Counted from the stretch's first letter, positions 28,001-37,515 are shown. The stretch: 64,000 nt of DNA from Sphingomonas sp. PP-F2F-G114-C0414 (GCF_003688595.1 NZ_RCWT01000010.1:695040-759039); one strand, 5' to 3'. The notes: generated from the sequence alone by a model not told the origin. Numbers and translations: made by a program.

Positions 28001-29520
28001 CAGGAATTCCCGCCGGACGTCTGTGCACCGAGGGTCTGCGTCATACCGCCCATCGTCTGGGTCATGCCGCCGGCGTTCATCCGCTGCGACTGGTCGGCCA
28101 TGAGCACGAAACTGTCCTTGGTGCCGCCGCCCTGGCTGGAATTGACCACGAGCGAACCTTCCTTGAGCGCGACGCGGGTGAGGCCGCCGGGCACGACCTG
28201 GACGCCCTTTGAACCGCTCAGCACGAAGGGGCGAAAGTCGACATGGCGTGGGCTGAGGCCACCTTTCGCCATCGTCGGGACGGTCGACAGAGCAAGCGTC
28301 GGCTGCGCGATGTAGCGATGCGGCTCGGCAATGAGCGCGGCGCGGAAATCCTCGATCTCCTGCTTCGATGCGGTCGGGCCGACGAGCATGCCGTAGCCAC
28401 CCGATCCGTCGACCAGCTTGACGACGACGTCTTCGAGATTGTCGAGGACGAACTTCAGCGCCCGTGGTTCGCGGCAGCGCCACGTCTCGACGTTGCGCAA
28501 CTTGCACTCGCCGCCGGAGTAGAACTTCACGATGTCAGGCATGTAGCTGTAGATCGCCTTGTCGTCGGCGATGCCGTTGCCCGGCGCATTCATGATCGCG
28601 ACGTTGCCGGCGGCGTAGGCTGCGATCAGGCCTGGGACGCCGAGCGCGGAGTCGGGACGGAACACTAGCGGATCAAGATAATCGTCGTCGATCCGGCGAT
28701 AGATCACGTCGACCTTCACCCGCCCCGCGATCGTCCGCATCCAAACCACGTCGTCGTCCACGACAAGATCGGCAGCCTCGACGAGTTCGATACCCATCGA
28801 ATCCGCGAGGAAGCTGTGCTCGTAATAGGCCGAGTTATAGTGGCCCGGGGTCAGCAGCACGCACGTCGGGTTGGAGCCCGTGCCGTGCGGCGCAACCGAC
28901 TTCATCGTTTCGAGCAGCAGATCGGGATAGCTGTCGACCGCCGCGACGCGGAACTCGCGGAACAGTTCGGGGCAGAGCCGGAGCATCGCCTCGCGGTTCT
29001 CCAGCATGTAGCTGACGCCCGACGGCGTGCGTGCGTTATCCTCCAGGACGAAGAAATCGTCGGGGCCTGTGCGGACAAGATCGATCCCACAGATATGCGC
29101 CCATACGCCGTGCGGCGGGCGGATCCCGGCGATCTCCGGCCGAAACTGCGCGTTGCCAAGCACGAGGTCCTCGGGGAGGATGCCCTCTTTCAGAATCCGG
29201 CGCTCGCCGTAGATGTCGTCGAGGAACGCGTTGATCGCCTCGACGCGCTGGATCAGGCCCTCGGAAAGTCGCGTCCACTCGTCGTGCAAGAACACGCGAG
29301 GAACGATGTCGAACGGGATGATCCGCTCGGCCGCCTCGTTCTCGCCGTAGACCGCAAAGGTGATACCGAGCTGCCGGAACGTCGTCTCGGCGGCTTCCTG
29401 CCGGCGTCGCAGTTCGGCGTCGGGCGTGTCCTCGATCCACTTGCCGAGAGCCGCCAGTTCGGGCCGGGCGGTCGTGTCGCCCGGTGTGCCCATAATCTCG
29501 TCGAACGCTTGTTTCCCCAT
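28000..29520 (-). CDS. Circularly permuted ATP-grasp type 2 protein
   Basis: 506 residues from the family-typical start MGKQAFDEIMG at 29520. Conserved blocks: RTGPDDFFVLEDNARTPSGVSYMLENREAML, FRVAAVDSYPDLLLETMKSVAP, LTPGHYNSAYYEHSFLADSMGIELVEAADLVV, DGSGGYGMLVGPTASKQEIE (nucleotide loop) and RHVDFRPFVLSG. It should join a carboxylate to an amine using ATP. Substrate unknown. First gene of the three-gene operon with the alpha-E and transglutaminase-like genes. Confidence 0.93.
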   Translation of the reverse strand: MGKQAFDEIMGTPGDTTARPELAALGKWIEDTPDAELRRRQEAAETTFRQLGITFAVYGENEAAERIIPFDIVPRVFLHDEWTRLSEGLIQRVEAINAFLDDIYGERRILKEGILPEDLVLGNAQFRPEIAGIRPPHGVWAHICGIDLVRTGPDDFFVLEDNARTPSGVSYMLENREAMLRLCPELFREFRVAAVDSYPDLLLETMKSVAPHGTGSNPTCVLLTPGHYNSAYYEHSFLADSMGIELVEAADLVVDDDVVWMRTIAGRVKVDVIYRRIDDDYLDPLVFRPDSALGVPGLIAAYAAGNVAIMNAPGNGIADDKAIYSYMPDIVKFYSGGECKLRNVETWRCREPRALKFVLDNLEDVVVKLVDGSGGYGMLVGPTASKQEIEDFRAALIAEPHRYIAQPTLALSTVPTMAKGGLSPRHVDFRPFVLSGSKGVQVVPGGLTRVALKEGSLVVNSSQGGGTKDSFVLMADQSQRMNAGGMTQTMGGMTQTLGAQTSGGNS

Positions 29521-29614
29521 CGAAACGGTCAATTCCCCATCAAGCGTTGCGGTTCCATGCTGCAACGCATCGCTGCGCTGCACAAGTGCGAAACAACGGG
29601 TCTTCGGCGTATTG

Positions 29615-29720
29615 CTCCCCTCCCTGGAAGGGAGGGGCTGGGGGTGGGTCGGCTTGAGGCGGGCGCTGCGTTAGCCAATGGGCCGACCCACCCCTAACCC
29701 CTCCCTGTCAGGGAGGGGAA
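29615..29720. repeat. CT/GA-rich inverted repeat
   Basis: Left half 29615-29653 (CTCCCCTCCCTGGAAGGGAGGGG then GGGTGGGTCGGC) and right half 29682-29720 are inverted copies. Each half also forms a hairpin. It separates the ATP-grasp operon from dsbD and closely resembles the element at 46527. Confidence 0.88.
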
Positions 29721-29725
29721 TCCTC

Positions 29726-31774
29726 TTAGGCTCCCAAGCCTTTCAGTAGGCCGGGGGTCAGAACCTGTGGGAGGACCGTGGGCTCGGCTGCGCCTGGTGC
29801 GTAATAGAGATACAGCGGCACGCCCGCGCGGTTATGCGCCTGGATGAAGCGACCCATTACCGGGTCGCCGTCGGTCCAGTCGCCGATCAAGGCCGCCACC
29901 TTGTGCTTGGCGAAAGCGTCGCGGACGCCGGTGGTGTCGATCGCCGCCTTCTCGTTGACCTTGCACGTCAGGCACCAGTCGGCGGTGAAGTACACGAACA
30001 CCGGACGCTTCTCGGCGCGCAGCGAGGCGAGCTTGGCCTCGGTGAATGCCTCGTCGCCAGCGGTCGCTACTTTGGCGGACACTGGCGGCGCGCGCGAGAT
30101 CAGCACTGCGCTGCCGATGAACACGACCAGCAGCAGAACCTGCGCCACCACGCCGAACGACTTGCCCTTGCGCTGGCGGGAGCCACCGATCCACAGCACC
30201 GCGCCGATCGCCAGCACCGCGACCAGCGCTAGCGTCAGCGTATCCACGCCGGTCTGGCGCCCGAGCACCCAGCCGAGCGCGATCGCGGTGAGGAACATCG
30301 GCACCGACAGGATGTGACGAAACGTCTCCATCCACGCGCCGGGCTTAGGCAACCACCGCCGCCACGAAGGAATGAACCCGATCGCGAGGAACGGGAGCGA
30401 CAAGCCGATCCCGAGCCCGCCGAACACGGCGAGCGCCGCCGGCCATGGCAGCACCAGCGCCGCACCGAGTGCTGCGCCCATGAACGGCCCTGTGCACGGC
30501 GTCGCAATGAACGCGGCAAGTGCTCCGGTCGCGAATGCGCCGCTCGCACCACTCTCGCCGGCAAAGCGGGGGGTGGGGACCTCGAACAGGCCGGCGAGAT
30601 TGAACGCGATCGCGGTGCTCAGCAGCAGCAATGCGACGATCGCACCGGGGTGCTGCAACTGGAACGCCCAGCCGACCGCGGACCCGCCTGCGCGCAGAGC
30701 CAGGATCGCGCCGCCGAGACCGAGGCACACCAGCACGACGCCCGCGGTATAGGCCAAGGCCTCGCCGCGCGCGTCCTTCTCGCTCGCGCCGCCGCGGGCG
30801 AGGCTCAGCGCCTTCAGGCTCAGGATCGGGAACACGCACGGCATGATGTTGAGGATCAGCCCGCCGAGCACTGCGCCGGCGAATGCGATCAGCGCGGTCA
30901 GCCAGAGGCTCTCGCCGTTCGCGCTCGTAGCGTCGCCGCCGGCCGCTTCGGCCACCACGCCGGGCGTAGCCTTGACGCCGAGCCCCTGCCCGTCGCCGAT
31001 CCGGAGCACGCCCTCGATCGGTCCGCCAACCTTGGCGTTCGCGGCGACCTTGGTGCTGATCGTCAGTCGGTCGCCATCGCGCGTGACCGTCTGCGCCGCG
31101 CCATTCTCGATCGCGCCGGTGGTGACCGGGAAGAAATACGCCTTGTCGATCTTCGCGCCTGCGGGGAACGGCACCGCGATCCGCATCGTCCCGTTGCTCA
31201 CGGCGTAGGTCCCGCCGGCATCAAGCGGCTTGGGGATCGCCTGACGCCAGCCCGCGAACGCGGCGGCCTGAGATGGCGCGCCATCACCGATCGTAAGGTC
31301 GAGCGAGAGCGCCTTATCTTCGGGTACGCAGATCGTCGCCGAGCAGACGAGGTAGCTCGTCTTCAGGCGGATGGAGAATCTCGACCCCGCCGCCAGCCCC
31401 GCCGGAACCTGGATCGTCACGAGCGGCGCATAGGGCGCCTCGTAGACATAGTTCATCAGGCCAGCGATCAGCAGCGTCGTCGGCACCGGCCATTCGGGCT
31501 CGCCCGCCTTCGCGCCCGTCGGCAAGGTCCAGTCGAAGGTTGCCGGAAAGCCCGCATCGCCGGGGTTGCGCCAATAGCCGTGCCAGCCTGTCTCGGGCGT
31601 CGTCGCGAGCGCGATCGTCAGCGGCGCGCCGGCTTTCGGGTGATCGCTTTCGGCGACCAGTTTCATCATCAGATGCTGGCTGGAGCCGTTCAGCGATTCC
31701 GCAAGCGCGGACGCACTCGCCAGCCCGCAGACGGCCAGCAAGACCGTCATGAGGACGCAACGTAATCCGCGCAT
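29726..31774 (-). CDS. Protein-disulfide reductase DsbD-like (ScsB type)
   Basis: 682 residues. A signal peptide is followed by a periplasmic immunoglobulin-like region (about 30-250) with YLVCSATICVPE. About eight membrane helices (about 290-540) include IMPCVFPILSLKAL and AFIATPCTGPFMGAALG, each carrying a proline-flanked cysteine typical of DsbD. The C-terminal thioredoxin domain has YFTADWCLTCKVNEKAA. It carries electrons from cytoplasmic thioredoxin to periplasmic proteins. I chose Met at 31774 because AAGGA lies 5 bases upstream; Met at 31795 has no such site. Confidence 0.92.
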   Translation of the reverse strand: MRGLRCVLMTVLLAVCGLASASALAESLNGSSQHLMMKLVAESDHPKAGAPLTIALATTPETGWHGYWRNPGDAGFPATFDWTLPTGAKAGEPEWPVPTTLLIAGLMNYVYEAPYAPLVTIQVPAGLAAGSRFSIRLKTSYLVCSATICVPEDKALSLDLTIGDGAPSQAAAFAGWRQAIPKPLDAGGTYAVSNGTMRIAVPFPAGAKIDKAYFFPVTTGAIENGAAQTVTRDGDRLTISTKVAANAKVGGPIEGVLRIGDGQGLGVKATPGVVAEAAGGDATSANGESLWLTALIAFAGAVLGGLILNIMPCVFPILSLKALSLARGGASEKDARGEALAYTAGVVLVCLGLGGAILALRAGGSAVGWAFQLQHPGAIVALLLLSTAIAFNLAGLFEVPTPRFAGESGASGAFATGALAAFIATPCTGPFMGAALGAALVLPWPAALAVFGGLGIGLSLPFLAIGFIPSWRRWLPKPGAWMETFRHILSVPMFLTAIALGWVLGRQTGVDTLTLALVAVLAIGAVLWIGGSRQRKGKSFGVVAQVLLLVVFIGSAVLISRAPPVSAKVATAGDEAFTEAKLASLRAEKRPVFVYFTADWCLTCKVNEKAAIDTTGVRDAFAKHKVAALIGDWTDGDPVMGRFIQAHNRAGVPLYLYYAPGAAEPTVLPQVLTPGLLKGLGA

Positions 31775-31882
31775 GGCCATCCTTGTTTCGTTCATCGCGC
31801 AAAGCCATAGCGGTGACGATCTCGTATTGCACTTCAAAGCGACGGCCGCGCTTGATGGTCGCCGCTGGCTAAAGGACTGTTC

Positions 31883-33511
31883 GTGAAAGCACTTATCGCC
31901 GCGCTACTGCTGACTTCGGCCGCTTCGGTCTCTGCCCAGACGGCGGCGCCTCCCGCGGCGACCCCGACGACCCCGCCAAAACTGATCGTCGCGATCTCCG
32001 TCGACCAGTTCGCCGCCGACCTGTTCCAGCAATATCGCAATCACTATACCGGCGGCTTCACGCGGCTGCTGAACGGCGCAGTGTTTCCGAGCGGGTATCA
32101 GAGCCACGCCGCGACCGAGACGTGCCCGGGCCACTCGACGATCCTGACCGGCATGCGGCCCGCGCATACCGGGATCATCGCGAACAACTGGATCGACCAG
32201 CGCGCCGGGCGGCCCGACAAGGTCGTCTACTGCTCGGAGGATGAGCGCGTCACGGGCAGCACGCATGACAGCTATACCGTGTCCGACATGCACCTGAAGG
32301 TGCCGACGCTCGGCGAAATGATGAAGGCGCGCGATCCGCGGACGCGCTCGGTATCGGTCGCGGGGAAGGATCGCGCGGCGGTAATGATGGGCGGCCACAA
32401 GGTCGACGAACTTTGGTGGTGGGACGGCAAGACCTATGTCTCCTACGCCGGTCGCGCGGTGCCCCCGGCGGTGCAGCGCACGCGCGACGCGGTCGCCGCG
32501 CTGATCGCCAAGCCGCAGGCGGCGCTGCCGCTGCCCGGCTATTGCGCAGGCGTGAACCATCCGATCGTGATCGCGGGCAAGACCTACGGCCAGGGACGCT
32601 TCGAGCGCGAGGCGGGCGATGCGAAGGGGTTCCGCGTGTCGCCGGCTTCGGACGCTGCGGTGTTCGCGATGGCGGCGGCGCTGGTGCAGGACATGAAGCT
32701 CGGCAAGGGCCCGCAGACCGACATCATCGATATCGGCGCATCGGCAACCGATTACATCGGCCATACCTACGGCACGCAGGGGTCGGAGATGTGCATCCAG
32801 ATGGCGCAGCTCGACAAGACGCTCGGTGATTTCTTCGCGGTGATGGATGAGACCGGCGTCGATTACGAGGTCGTGCTGACCGCGGATCACGGCGCGCACG
32901 ACGCAACCGAGCGCCAGCAGCAGCGCGCGATGCCGATGGAAGCGCACATGGACGAGAACGTGCTGGCCAAGCAGGTCGGCACCGCGATCGCCAAGGACAT
33001 GGGGCTGCCGGGTAGTGTGCTACTCGGGACCGAAGGCGACGTGTATATCGACGACACGCTGCCAGCGAAGACGCAGGCGAAGGTGCTTGCCGAGGCGCTG
33101 CGCCGCTATCGCGCGATGCCGCAGATCGCGGGCGCGTACTCCGCCGCCGAGATCATGGCGACGCCGATGGCGAAGTCCCCGCCCGAGACGTGGACGCTGA
33201 TCGAGCGGGCGCGGGCGTCGTTCTATCCCGAGCGGTCGGGGCAAATGGTGGTGCTGCTCAAGCCGCGCGTGACGACGATCGTCTCGCCGGCGGGTGGCTA
33301 TGTCGAGACGCACGGGTCGCCGTGGGATTACGACCGCCGCGTGCCGATCCTGTTCTGGCGCAAGGGGATGACCGGGTTCGAACAGCCGCTGTCGGTGGAG
33401 ACGGTGGATATCGTGCCGACGTTAGCGGCGACGATCGGGTTGCCGGTCAGCGGGCTGGACGGGCGGTGTCTGGATCTCGATCCGGGCGCGGCGAGCACTT
33501 GCTCTAACTGA
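31883..33511 (+). CDS. phoK: Alkaline phosphatase, PhoK/PafA type
   Basis: 542 residues with a cleaved signal peptide (ending VSAQ). The sequence follows Sphingomonas PhoK closely: KLIVAISVDQFAADLF with Asp41 as metal ligand, GYQSHAATETCPGHSTILTG with nucleophile Thr80 (Thr89 in PhoK), VSVAGKDRAAVMMGG, the metal block SATDYIGHTYGTQG, LTADHGAHD, and ETHGSPWDYDRRVPILFWRKGM. It releases phosphate from phosphomonoesters in the periplasm or outside the cell. Divergent from dsbD. I see no convincing Pho box. Confidence 0.95.
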   Translation: MKALIAALLLTSAASVSAQTAAPPAATPTTPPKLIVAISVDQFAADLFQQYRNHYTGGFTRLLNGAVFPSGYQSHAATETCPGHSTILTGMRPAHTGIIANNWIDQRAGRPDKVVYCSEDERVTGSTHDSYTVSDMHLKVPTLGEMMKARDPRTRSVSVAGKDRAAVMMGGHKVDELWWWDGKTYVSYAGRAVPPAVQRTRDAVAALIAKPQAALPLPGYCAGVNHPIVIAGKTYGQGRFEREAGDAKGFRVSPASDAAVFAMAAALVQDMKLGKGPQTDIIDIGASATDYIGHTYGTQGSEMCIQMAQLDKTLGDFFAVMDETGVDYEVVLTADHGAHDATERQQQRAMPMEAHMDENVLAKQVGTAIAKDMGLPGSVLLGTEGDVYIDDTLPAKTQAKVLAEALRRYRAMPQIAGAYSAAEIMATPMAKSPPETWTLIERARASFYPERSGQMVVLLKPRVTTIVSPAGGYVETHGSPWDYDRRVPILFWRKGMTGFEQPLSVETVDIVPTLAATIGLPVSGLDGRCLDLDPGAASTCSN

Positions 33512-33530
33512 GCGCGGAGCCCGGGTAAAA

Positions 33531-33591
33531 GCGTGTTCTCCCGCGAAGGCGGGAGTCCAGTCTGGGCTCCCGCCTTCGCGGGAGAACACGC
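33531..33591. repeat. REP-like palindrome, CCCGCGAAGGCGGG family (perfect copy)
   Basis: 25-base arms at 33531-33555 and 33567-33591 are exact inverted copies (GCGTGTTCTCCCGCGAAGGC and so on). This is the cleanest member in the window and can serve as the reference for the family. It sits between convergent phoK and the beta-helix gene. Confidence 0.95.
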
Positions 33592-33642
33592 TTCTGGGTT
33601 GGAGCAGTGGTGACGCACCCAGCACGCCACCCCCGCCGCTCG

Positions 33643-34575
33643 TCACCGCGTCTCGAACGCCCGAAGCCCCGCACCCAACCGGTTCGCGCCGATCGCGAGC
33701 TTGTCGTGGCTGAAGTCGATCAGGAACGCCGGGTTGGTGGTGTCACCCGGCGACAGCCGCGCGTCGTTGTTCTCGACACGCAGGCCGGTCGACGGATAGG
33801 TCCGCGCCTCCGCCGCGACGACGATCATCCCCGAATGGTTTTCCTTGTCCTTGCCCTGGACGAAGGTGTTGCGCGCGATCAGGCCGGTCGCGCCTTCGGG
33901 GAGATCGATCATGTAATTGGTCTTGTGCCCCGCCGTATCGTCGAAGCTGTTGTCGGTGATCGTGACCGTGGGGCTACGCAGCTTGACGTAATGCCCGCCG
34001 TTGCCACGCTCGAACCGAGAATTGGTGACGGAGATGCTGCCCTTGTTGTCGAGATAGATCGAGTGCGCACAGCTTGGCGACTGGTCGCACTGGCCAAGCC
34101 CCGAGAAGGTCGACCGGTCGATCGTGATCCGCTGGTTGGTCGGCTGGCCGCCCAGAATTCCCTCCTGGCTGTTGAGGAACATGGAGTTCGTGACGGTGAG
34201 GTCGCCCGACTCTGTACGGATGCCGGCGCCGTTGCCGTCCGACACGCGGTAGCCGCGGAAGACGAGGCCATCGACCACCGACCCGTTGCCGCGCAGCACC
34301 AGCGCCGCCTTGTCCTCGCAGGCAACGCTGTCGAAGATCGCCTTGCCGGGCTGAACCGCCTTGAAGGTGATGTGGCCGCCCTGCTGGATAGCGCACTGCC
34401 GATAGGTGCCGGGGGCGATCAGGATCGTCGCGGTCCCCATCCGGATCGACGTCACCGCCTCCTGCAACGTCGCGAATCCCTGTCCGTTGACGGTGAACGG
34501 CGCGGTGCCCTGAGCAAAGGCGGGCGCCCAAGCCGGCGCCGCCAGCAACGCCAGCGCAAACAACGATCGTCTCAT
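33643..34575 (-). CDS. Exported right-handed beta-helix protein
   Basis: 310 residues from Met 34575 with a good AAAGGA site. A signal peptide (SLFALALLAAPAWAPAFAQ) is followed by beta-helix rungs: ILIAPGTYRQC, GNGSVVDGLVFRGY, GDLTVTNSMFLNSQEGILGG, QRITIDRSTFSGLGQC, GSISVTNSRFERG and PTVTITDNSFDD. Proteins of this fold bind or cut polysaccharides; I see no clear lyase active site, so only fold and export are asserted. Confidence 0.85.
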   Translation of the reverse strand: MRRSLFALALLAAPAWAPAFAQGTAPFTVNGQGFATLQEAVTSIRMGTATILIAPGTYRQCAIQQGGHITFKAVQPGKAIFDSVACEDKAALVLRGNGSVVDGLVFRGYRVSDGNGAGIRTESGDLTVTNSMFLNSQEGILGGQPTNQRITIDRSTFSGLGQCDQSPSCAHSIYLDNKGSISVTNSRFERGNGGHYVKLRSPTVTITDNSFDDTAGHKTNYMIDLPEGATGLIARNTFVQGKDKENHSGMIVVAAEARTYPSTGLRVENNDARLSPGDTTNPAFLIDFSHDKLAIGANRLGAGLRAFETR

Positions 34576-34801
34576 GGGAAATCCTTTCGCGGGTACCGGC
34601 CCGCCCGGCGCACGGCACCGACGGTGACGCACGGCGTATCAGGTCGCACCGCTCCATGTCAGCCGCTTTAGGTGTCCCGCAATGGCGCAGGCCCCGCGTG
34701 GTGGACCGCGACCATCAGCCGATTGCCGCCGCACCGACCCGCGGATAGTGTGCGCCCGAAACGAAGCCGGCGGGGGAACCGATCGGCGCCGGGGGATCTG
34801 C

Positions 34802-36010
34802 ATGCACGCCATGACGCCGACGGAGGTCTTCCTCCTCGCGATACTCATCATCTTTACCGTGCCGTATCTGGTGTGGCGGCTCGGGCGTACCGATTACTGG
34901 GCGCCACTGGTGGTGGTGCAGATCTTCGGCGGCATCCTGCTAGGGCCGGGCGTACTCGGCGCGGCCTATCCCGATTATTACGCGACGGTCTTCACGCCCG
35001 CGACGCTCGGCTCGCTGAACGGGATCGCCTGGTGGGCGGTGATGATGTTCGTGTGGGTCGCCGGCATCGAACTCGACCTCGGCGAGGCCTGGAAGCGGCG
35101 CGGCGAGACCGGAGTGACGGCGGGGCTGGCGCTAGCGGTGCCGCTGATCACGGGCAGCATCGCCGCGATGCTGATGCTGCGCTATCCGGGCTGGCGGGGG
35201 CCGGACGGCGCGACGTGGCAGGTGGTGCTCGGCATCGGCATGGCATGTGCGGTCACCGCGCTGCCCATCCTCGTGCTGTTCCTAGAAAAGCTCGACGTGC
35301 TGCGTCAGCCGATCGGCCAACGGATCCTGCGCTATGCCAGCCTCGACGACATCGCGATCTGGGGCGTGCTCGCGCTGATCCTGCTCGATTGGGAGCGCGT
35401 CGGTCGGCAGGGCGGCTTCCTCGTTGGGTTCGCCGTGGCCACGTTGATCGTGCGGAAACTGATGGCGCGGATCGAGGAGAGCGATCGCTGGTATGTCAGC
35501 CTGATCTGGCTCGCCGGGTGCGGGTTCGCGGCCGACTGGGCGGGTCTGCACTTCATGGTCGGCGCGTTCCTGTCGGGCGCGGTGCTCGATTCGAAATGGT
35601 TCACGACGGCGAAGATGGACCAGTTCCGTCACTTCGTTCTGCTTGCGGTGATGCCGGTGTTCTTCCTGTCGACGGGCTTGAAGACGCAGTGGGCGGTCGG
35701 CGGCTATGCGGTGTTCGGCGCGGCGGCGTTGCTGCTGGTCGCGTCGGTCGGCGGCAAGCTGGCCGGCGTTCACGCGGCCGGGCGGATCCTGAAGTGGCGG
35801 CCGGGCGAGGCGTCGGCGATCGGCTGGCTGCTTCAGACCAAGGCGCTGATCATGATCATCTTCGTCAACATCCTGCTGGATAAGAAGATCATTACGAATG
35901 AGACGTTCACGGCGTTGTTGCTGATGGCGCTGGCGAGCACGATGCTGACAGTGCCGATCGTCGCGCCGAAGTTGAAGAAGCTGGCGGGGTTGGTGGGGAA
36001 GAGCGGCTGA
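34802..36010 (+). CDS. Cation:proton antiporter (CPA2 family)
   Basis: 402 residues from ATG 34802, preceded by GGGGGA. About eleven to twelve hydrophobic segments, with VQIFGGILLGPGVLG, WWAVMMFVWVAGIELDL, and the conserved unwound-helix block LRYASLDDIAIWGVLALILLDW whose Asp pair is the likely ion site. Also QFRHFVLLAVMPVFFLSTGLKTQ. It would exchange Na+ or K+ for H+ across the inner membrane. No C-terminal TrkA-N domain is present, unlike KefB/C. Confidence 0.9.
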   Translation: MHAMTPTEVFLLAILIIFTVPYLVWRLGRTDYWAPLVVVQIFGGILLGPGVLGAAYPDYYATVFTPATLGSLNGIAWWAVMMFVWVAGIELDLGEAWKRRGETGVTAGLALAVPLITGSIAAMLMLRYPGWRGPDGATWQVVLGIGMACAVTALPILVLFLEKLDVLRQPIGQRILRYASLDDIAIWGVLALILLDWERVGRQGGFLVGFAVATLIVRKLMARIEESDRWYVSLIWLAGCGFAADWAGLHFMVGAFLSGAVLDSKWFTTAKMDQFRHFVLLAVMPVFFLSTGLKTQWAVGGYAVFGAAALLLVASVGGKLAGVHAAGRILKWRPGEASAIGWLLQTKALIMIIFVNILLDKKIITNETFTALLLMALASTMLTVPIVAPKLKKLAGLVGKSG

Positions 36011-36019
36011 CGCTCTCCT

Positions 36020-36101
36020 CGTCATCCTGACGAAAGTCAGGATCCAGGGTTACGAACGCCGTCCTGCTTGGCTCTGGATCCTGACTTTCGTCAGGATGAC
36101 G
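36020..36101. repeat. REP-like palindrome, CGTCATCCTGACGAAAGTCAGG family
   Basis: 28-base arms at 36020-36047 and 36074-36101 are exact inverted copies, each containing its own hairpin (CCTGACGAAAGTCAGG). It separates convergent antiporter and pspF and ends 13 bases from the pspF stop. Confidence 0.95.
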
Positions 36102-36113
36102 GGTGGCAGCGGT

Positions 36114-37151
36114 TCAACCGCCTGCGTTGAGGAGGTCGTGGCGTTTGAGGGCGTGGCGGAGTTGGTCGTAGCTCAGGCCTAACGCCTCGGCGGTGGCGCG
36201 CTGGTTGAAGCGGTGTTCCGACAACGCGCGAGAGAGCAAGTCGCGCTCGAAGCGCGATACGCGGGACTTGAAGTCCGAAGGGCCTTCTTCGCACGCGACG
36301 ACCGGGTCCTCGCCTTCATCCGGTTCGGCGGGACGCGGCGCCACAACCATAGGCTTCGGCGCGCTCGAAGCGCCCGGCCGGTGTGGCGACTGGAACGGGT
36401 CGATCTCGATCGCATCGATCGGCCCCGCCTGTTCCCAGCGGTACACCGCGCGCTCGACGACATTCCGCAACTCACGCACGTTGCCGGGCCAGCGATACGC
36501 GATCAGTGCATCCATCGCCGCAGGGCCGAATCCCTCCCAGCGTTCGCGCCCCAGCTCCGACGCCATGCGCCGCCCGAAATGCTCGGCGAGCACCACCACG
36601 TCCCCAGTCCGCGCGCGCAGAGGCGGCAGAGTCACCACCTCGAACGACAAGCGGTCGAGCAAATCGGCGCGGAACTCGTGGCGGTCGACCTTGTCGGGCA
36701 GATGCTCGTTGGTCGCGGCCACGATCCGCACGTCGACGCGCATCGGTCGCGACGAGCCGATCCGCGTGATCTCGCCATACTCGACCGCGCGCAACAGCCG
36801 GTCCTGCGCCGCCATCGACAGCGTGCCGAGTTCGTCGAGGAACAGCGTGCCGCCATCGGCCTCCTCGAACCGCCCTACCCGCGCCTTGGTCGCGCCGGTG
36901 AACGCGCCAGCCTCATGCCCGAACAATTCCGCCTCGATCAGCGTCTCGGGCAACGCCGCGCAGTTCATGATCACCAGCGGCTGATCCCACCGGGGAGACA
37001 GGCGGTGGAGGCGCTCGGCGACCAGTTCCTTGCCCGTTCCGCGCTCGCCGATCACCAGCACCGGACGGTCCAGCGCCGCCGCCCGCGATGCGCGTTCGAG
37101 CGCCGCCATGAACGTGCCGGACTCGCCGATGACCTGGGTTGTTCGCTCCAT
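36114..37151 (-). CDS. pspF: Sigma-54-dependent activator PspF
   Basis: 345 residues. AAA+ domain from residue 5: Walker A GERGTGKE (35-42), the sigma-54-contacting GAFTGA loop (82-87), Walker [13 protein letters not shown] and the arginine-finger region. There is no N-terminal receiver or GAF domain, as in PspF. The C-terminal Fis-type helix-turn-helix is [24 protein letters not shown]. PspA normally restrains it. It is divergent from the psp operon, with a sigma-54 promoter 100 bases away. Start [10 protein letters not shown] is family-like; the frame is open further upstream. Confidence 0.95.
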   Translation of the reverse strand: MERTTQVIGESGTFMAALERASRAAALDRPVLVIGERGTGKELVAERLHRLSPRWDQPLVIMNCAALPETLIEAELFGHEAGAFTGATKARVGRFEEADGGTLFLDELGTLSMAAQDRLLRAVEYGEITRIGSSRPMRVDVRIVAATNEHLPDKVDRHEFRADLLDRLSFEVVTLPPLRARTGDVVVLAEHFGRRMASELGRERWEGFGPAAMDALIAYRWPGNVRELRNVVERAVYRWEQAGPIDAIEIDPFQSPHRPGASSAPKPMVVAPRPAEPDEGEDPVVACEEGPSDFKSRVSRFERDLLSRALSEHRFNQRATAEALGLSYDQLRHALKRHDLLNAGG

Positions 37152-37251
37152 AGCGAAGATGTGGCGCGAATTCCCAACTCTTGGCAAGCTTACGGTGCCA
37201 CCCCGGCAGTCGAAATCGCACAAACCCCTGCAAATCCGCCATTTTCAAAAC

Positions 37252-37267
37252 TGGCACGAGAGATGCA
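37252..37267 (+). promoter_or_regulatory. Sigma-54 promoter of the psp operon
   Basis: TGGCACGAGAGATGCA has the -24 GG (37253-37254) and -12 GC (37265-37266) spaced by exactly 10 bases, with the full TGGCACG consensus in the -24 element. Transcription should begin near 37278, reading into the 47-residue peptide gene. The divergent pspF gene encodes the matching activator. Confidence 0.88.
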
Positions 37268-37323
37268 ATGCTTCAGGCAGCCCGCCGAATAGCGCAACCA
37301 ACCATCCTTAAAGGGGACCCACC

Positions 37324-37467
37324 ATGTTCAACACCAACATCGCCCGCACCGTCGCTGCCACCCTCTGCACCATCGTCGTCAGCGCAACCTGCGTCCTCGG
37401 CGCAGTCGGCCCCGCGATCGCAACCAACGCAACGCCCGTTGCAGTTCATACCGCAATCGTGGCCTAA
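37324..37467 (+). CDS. 47-residue hydrophobic peptide heading the psp operon
   Basis: Small gene with a clear ribosome site (AAAGGGG 8 bases before ATG). The product starts MFNTNIARTVAATLCTIVV and has one hydrophobic stretch (about 8-33) ending in small residues, followed by TNATPVAVHTAIVA. It could be a signal peptide releasing a 14-residue fragment or a single-span membrane peptide. Not recognised. It is the first coding sequence after the sigma-54 promoter and 48 bases upstream of pspA. Confidence 0.75.
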   Translation: MFNTNIARTVAATLCTIVVSATCVLGAVGPAIATNATPVAVHTAIVA

Positions 37468-37515
37468 GACCCCGAAGGCTTAGAGCCTCGGGCCGACCCC
37501 TGGAGTAGGATTTAC

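Noticed and set aside
31775..31837. Longer N-termini for the DsbD-like protein (Met at 31837, 31795 or 31780)
   Set aside because: Only Met 31774 has a correctly spaced AAGGA, and it gives a standard signal peptide.
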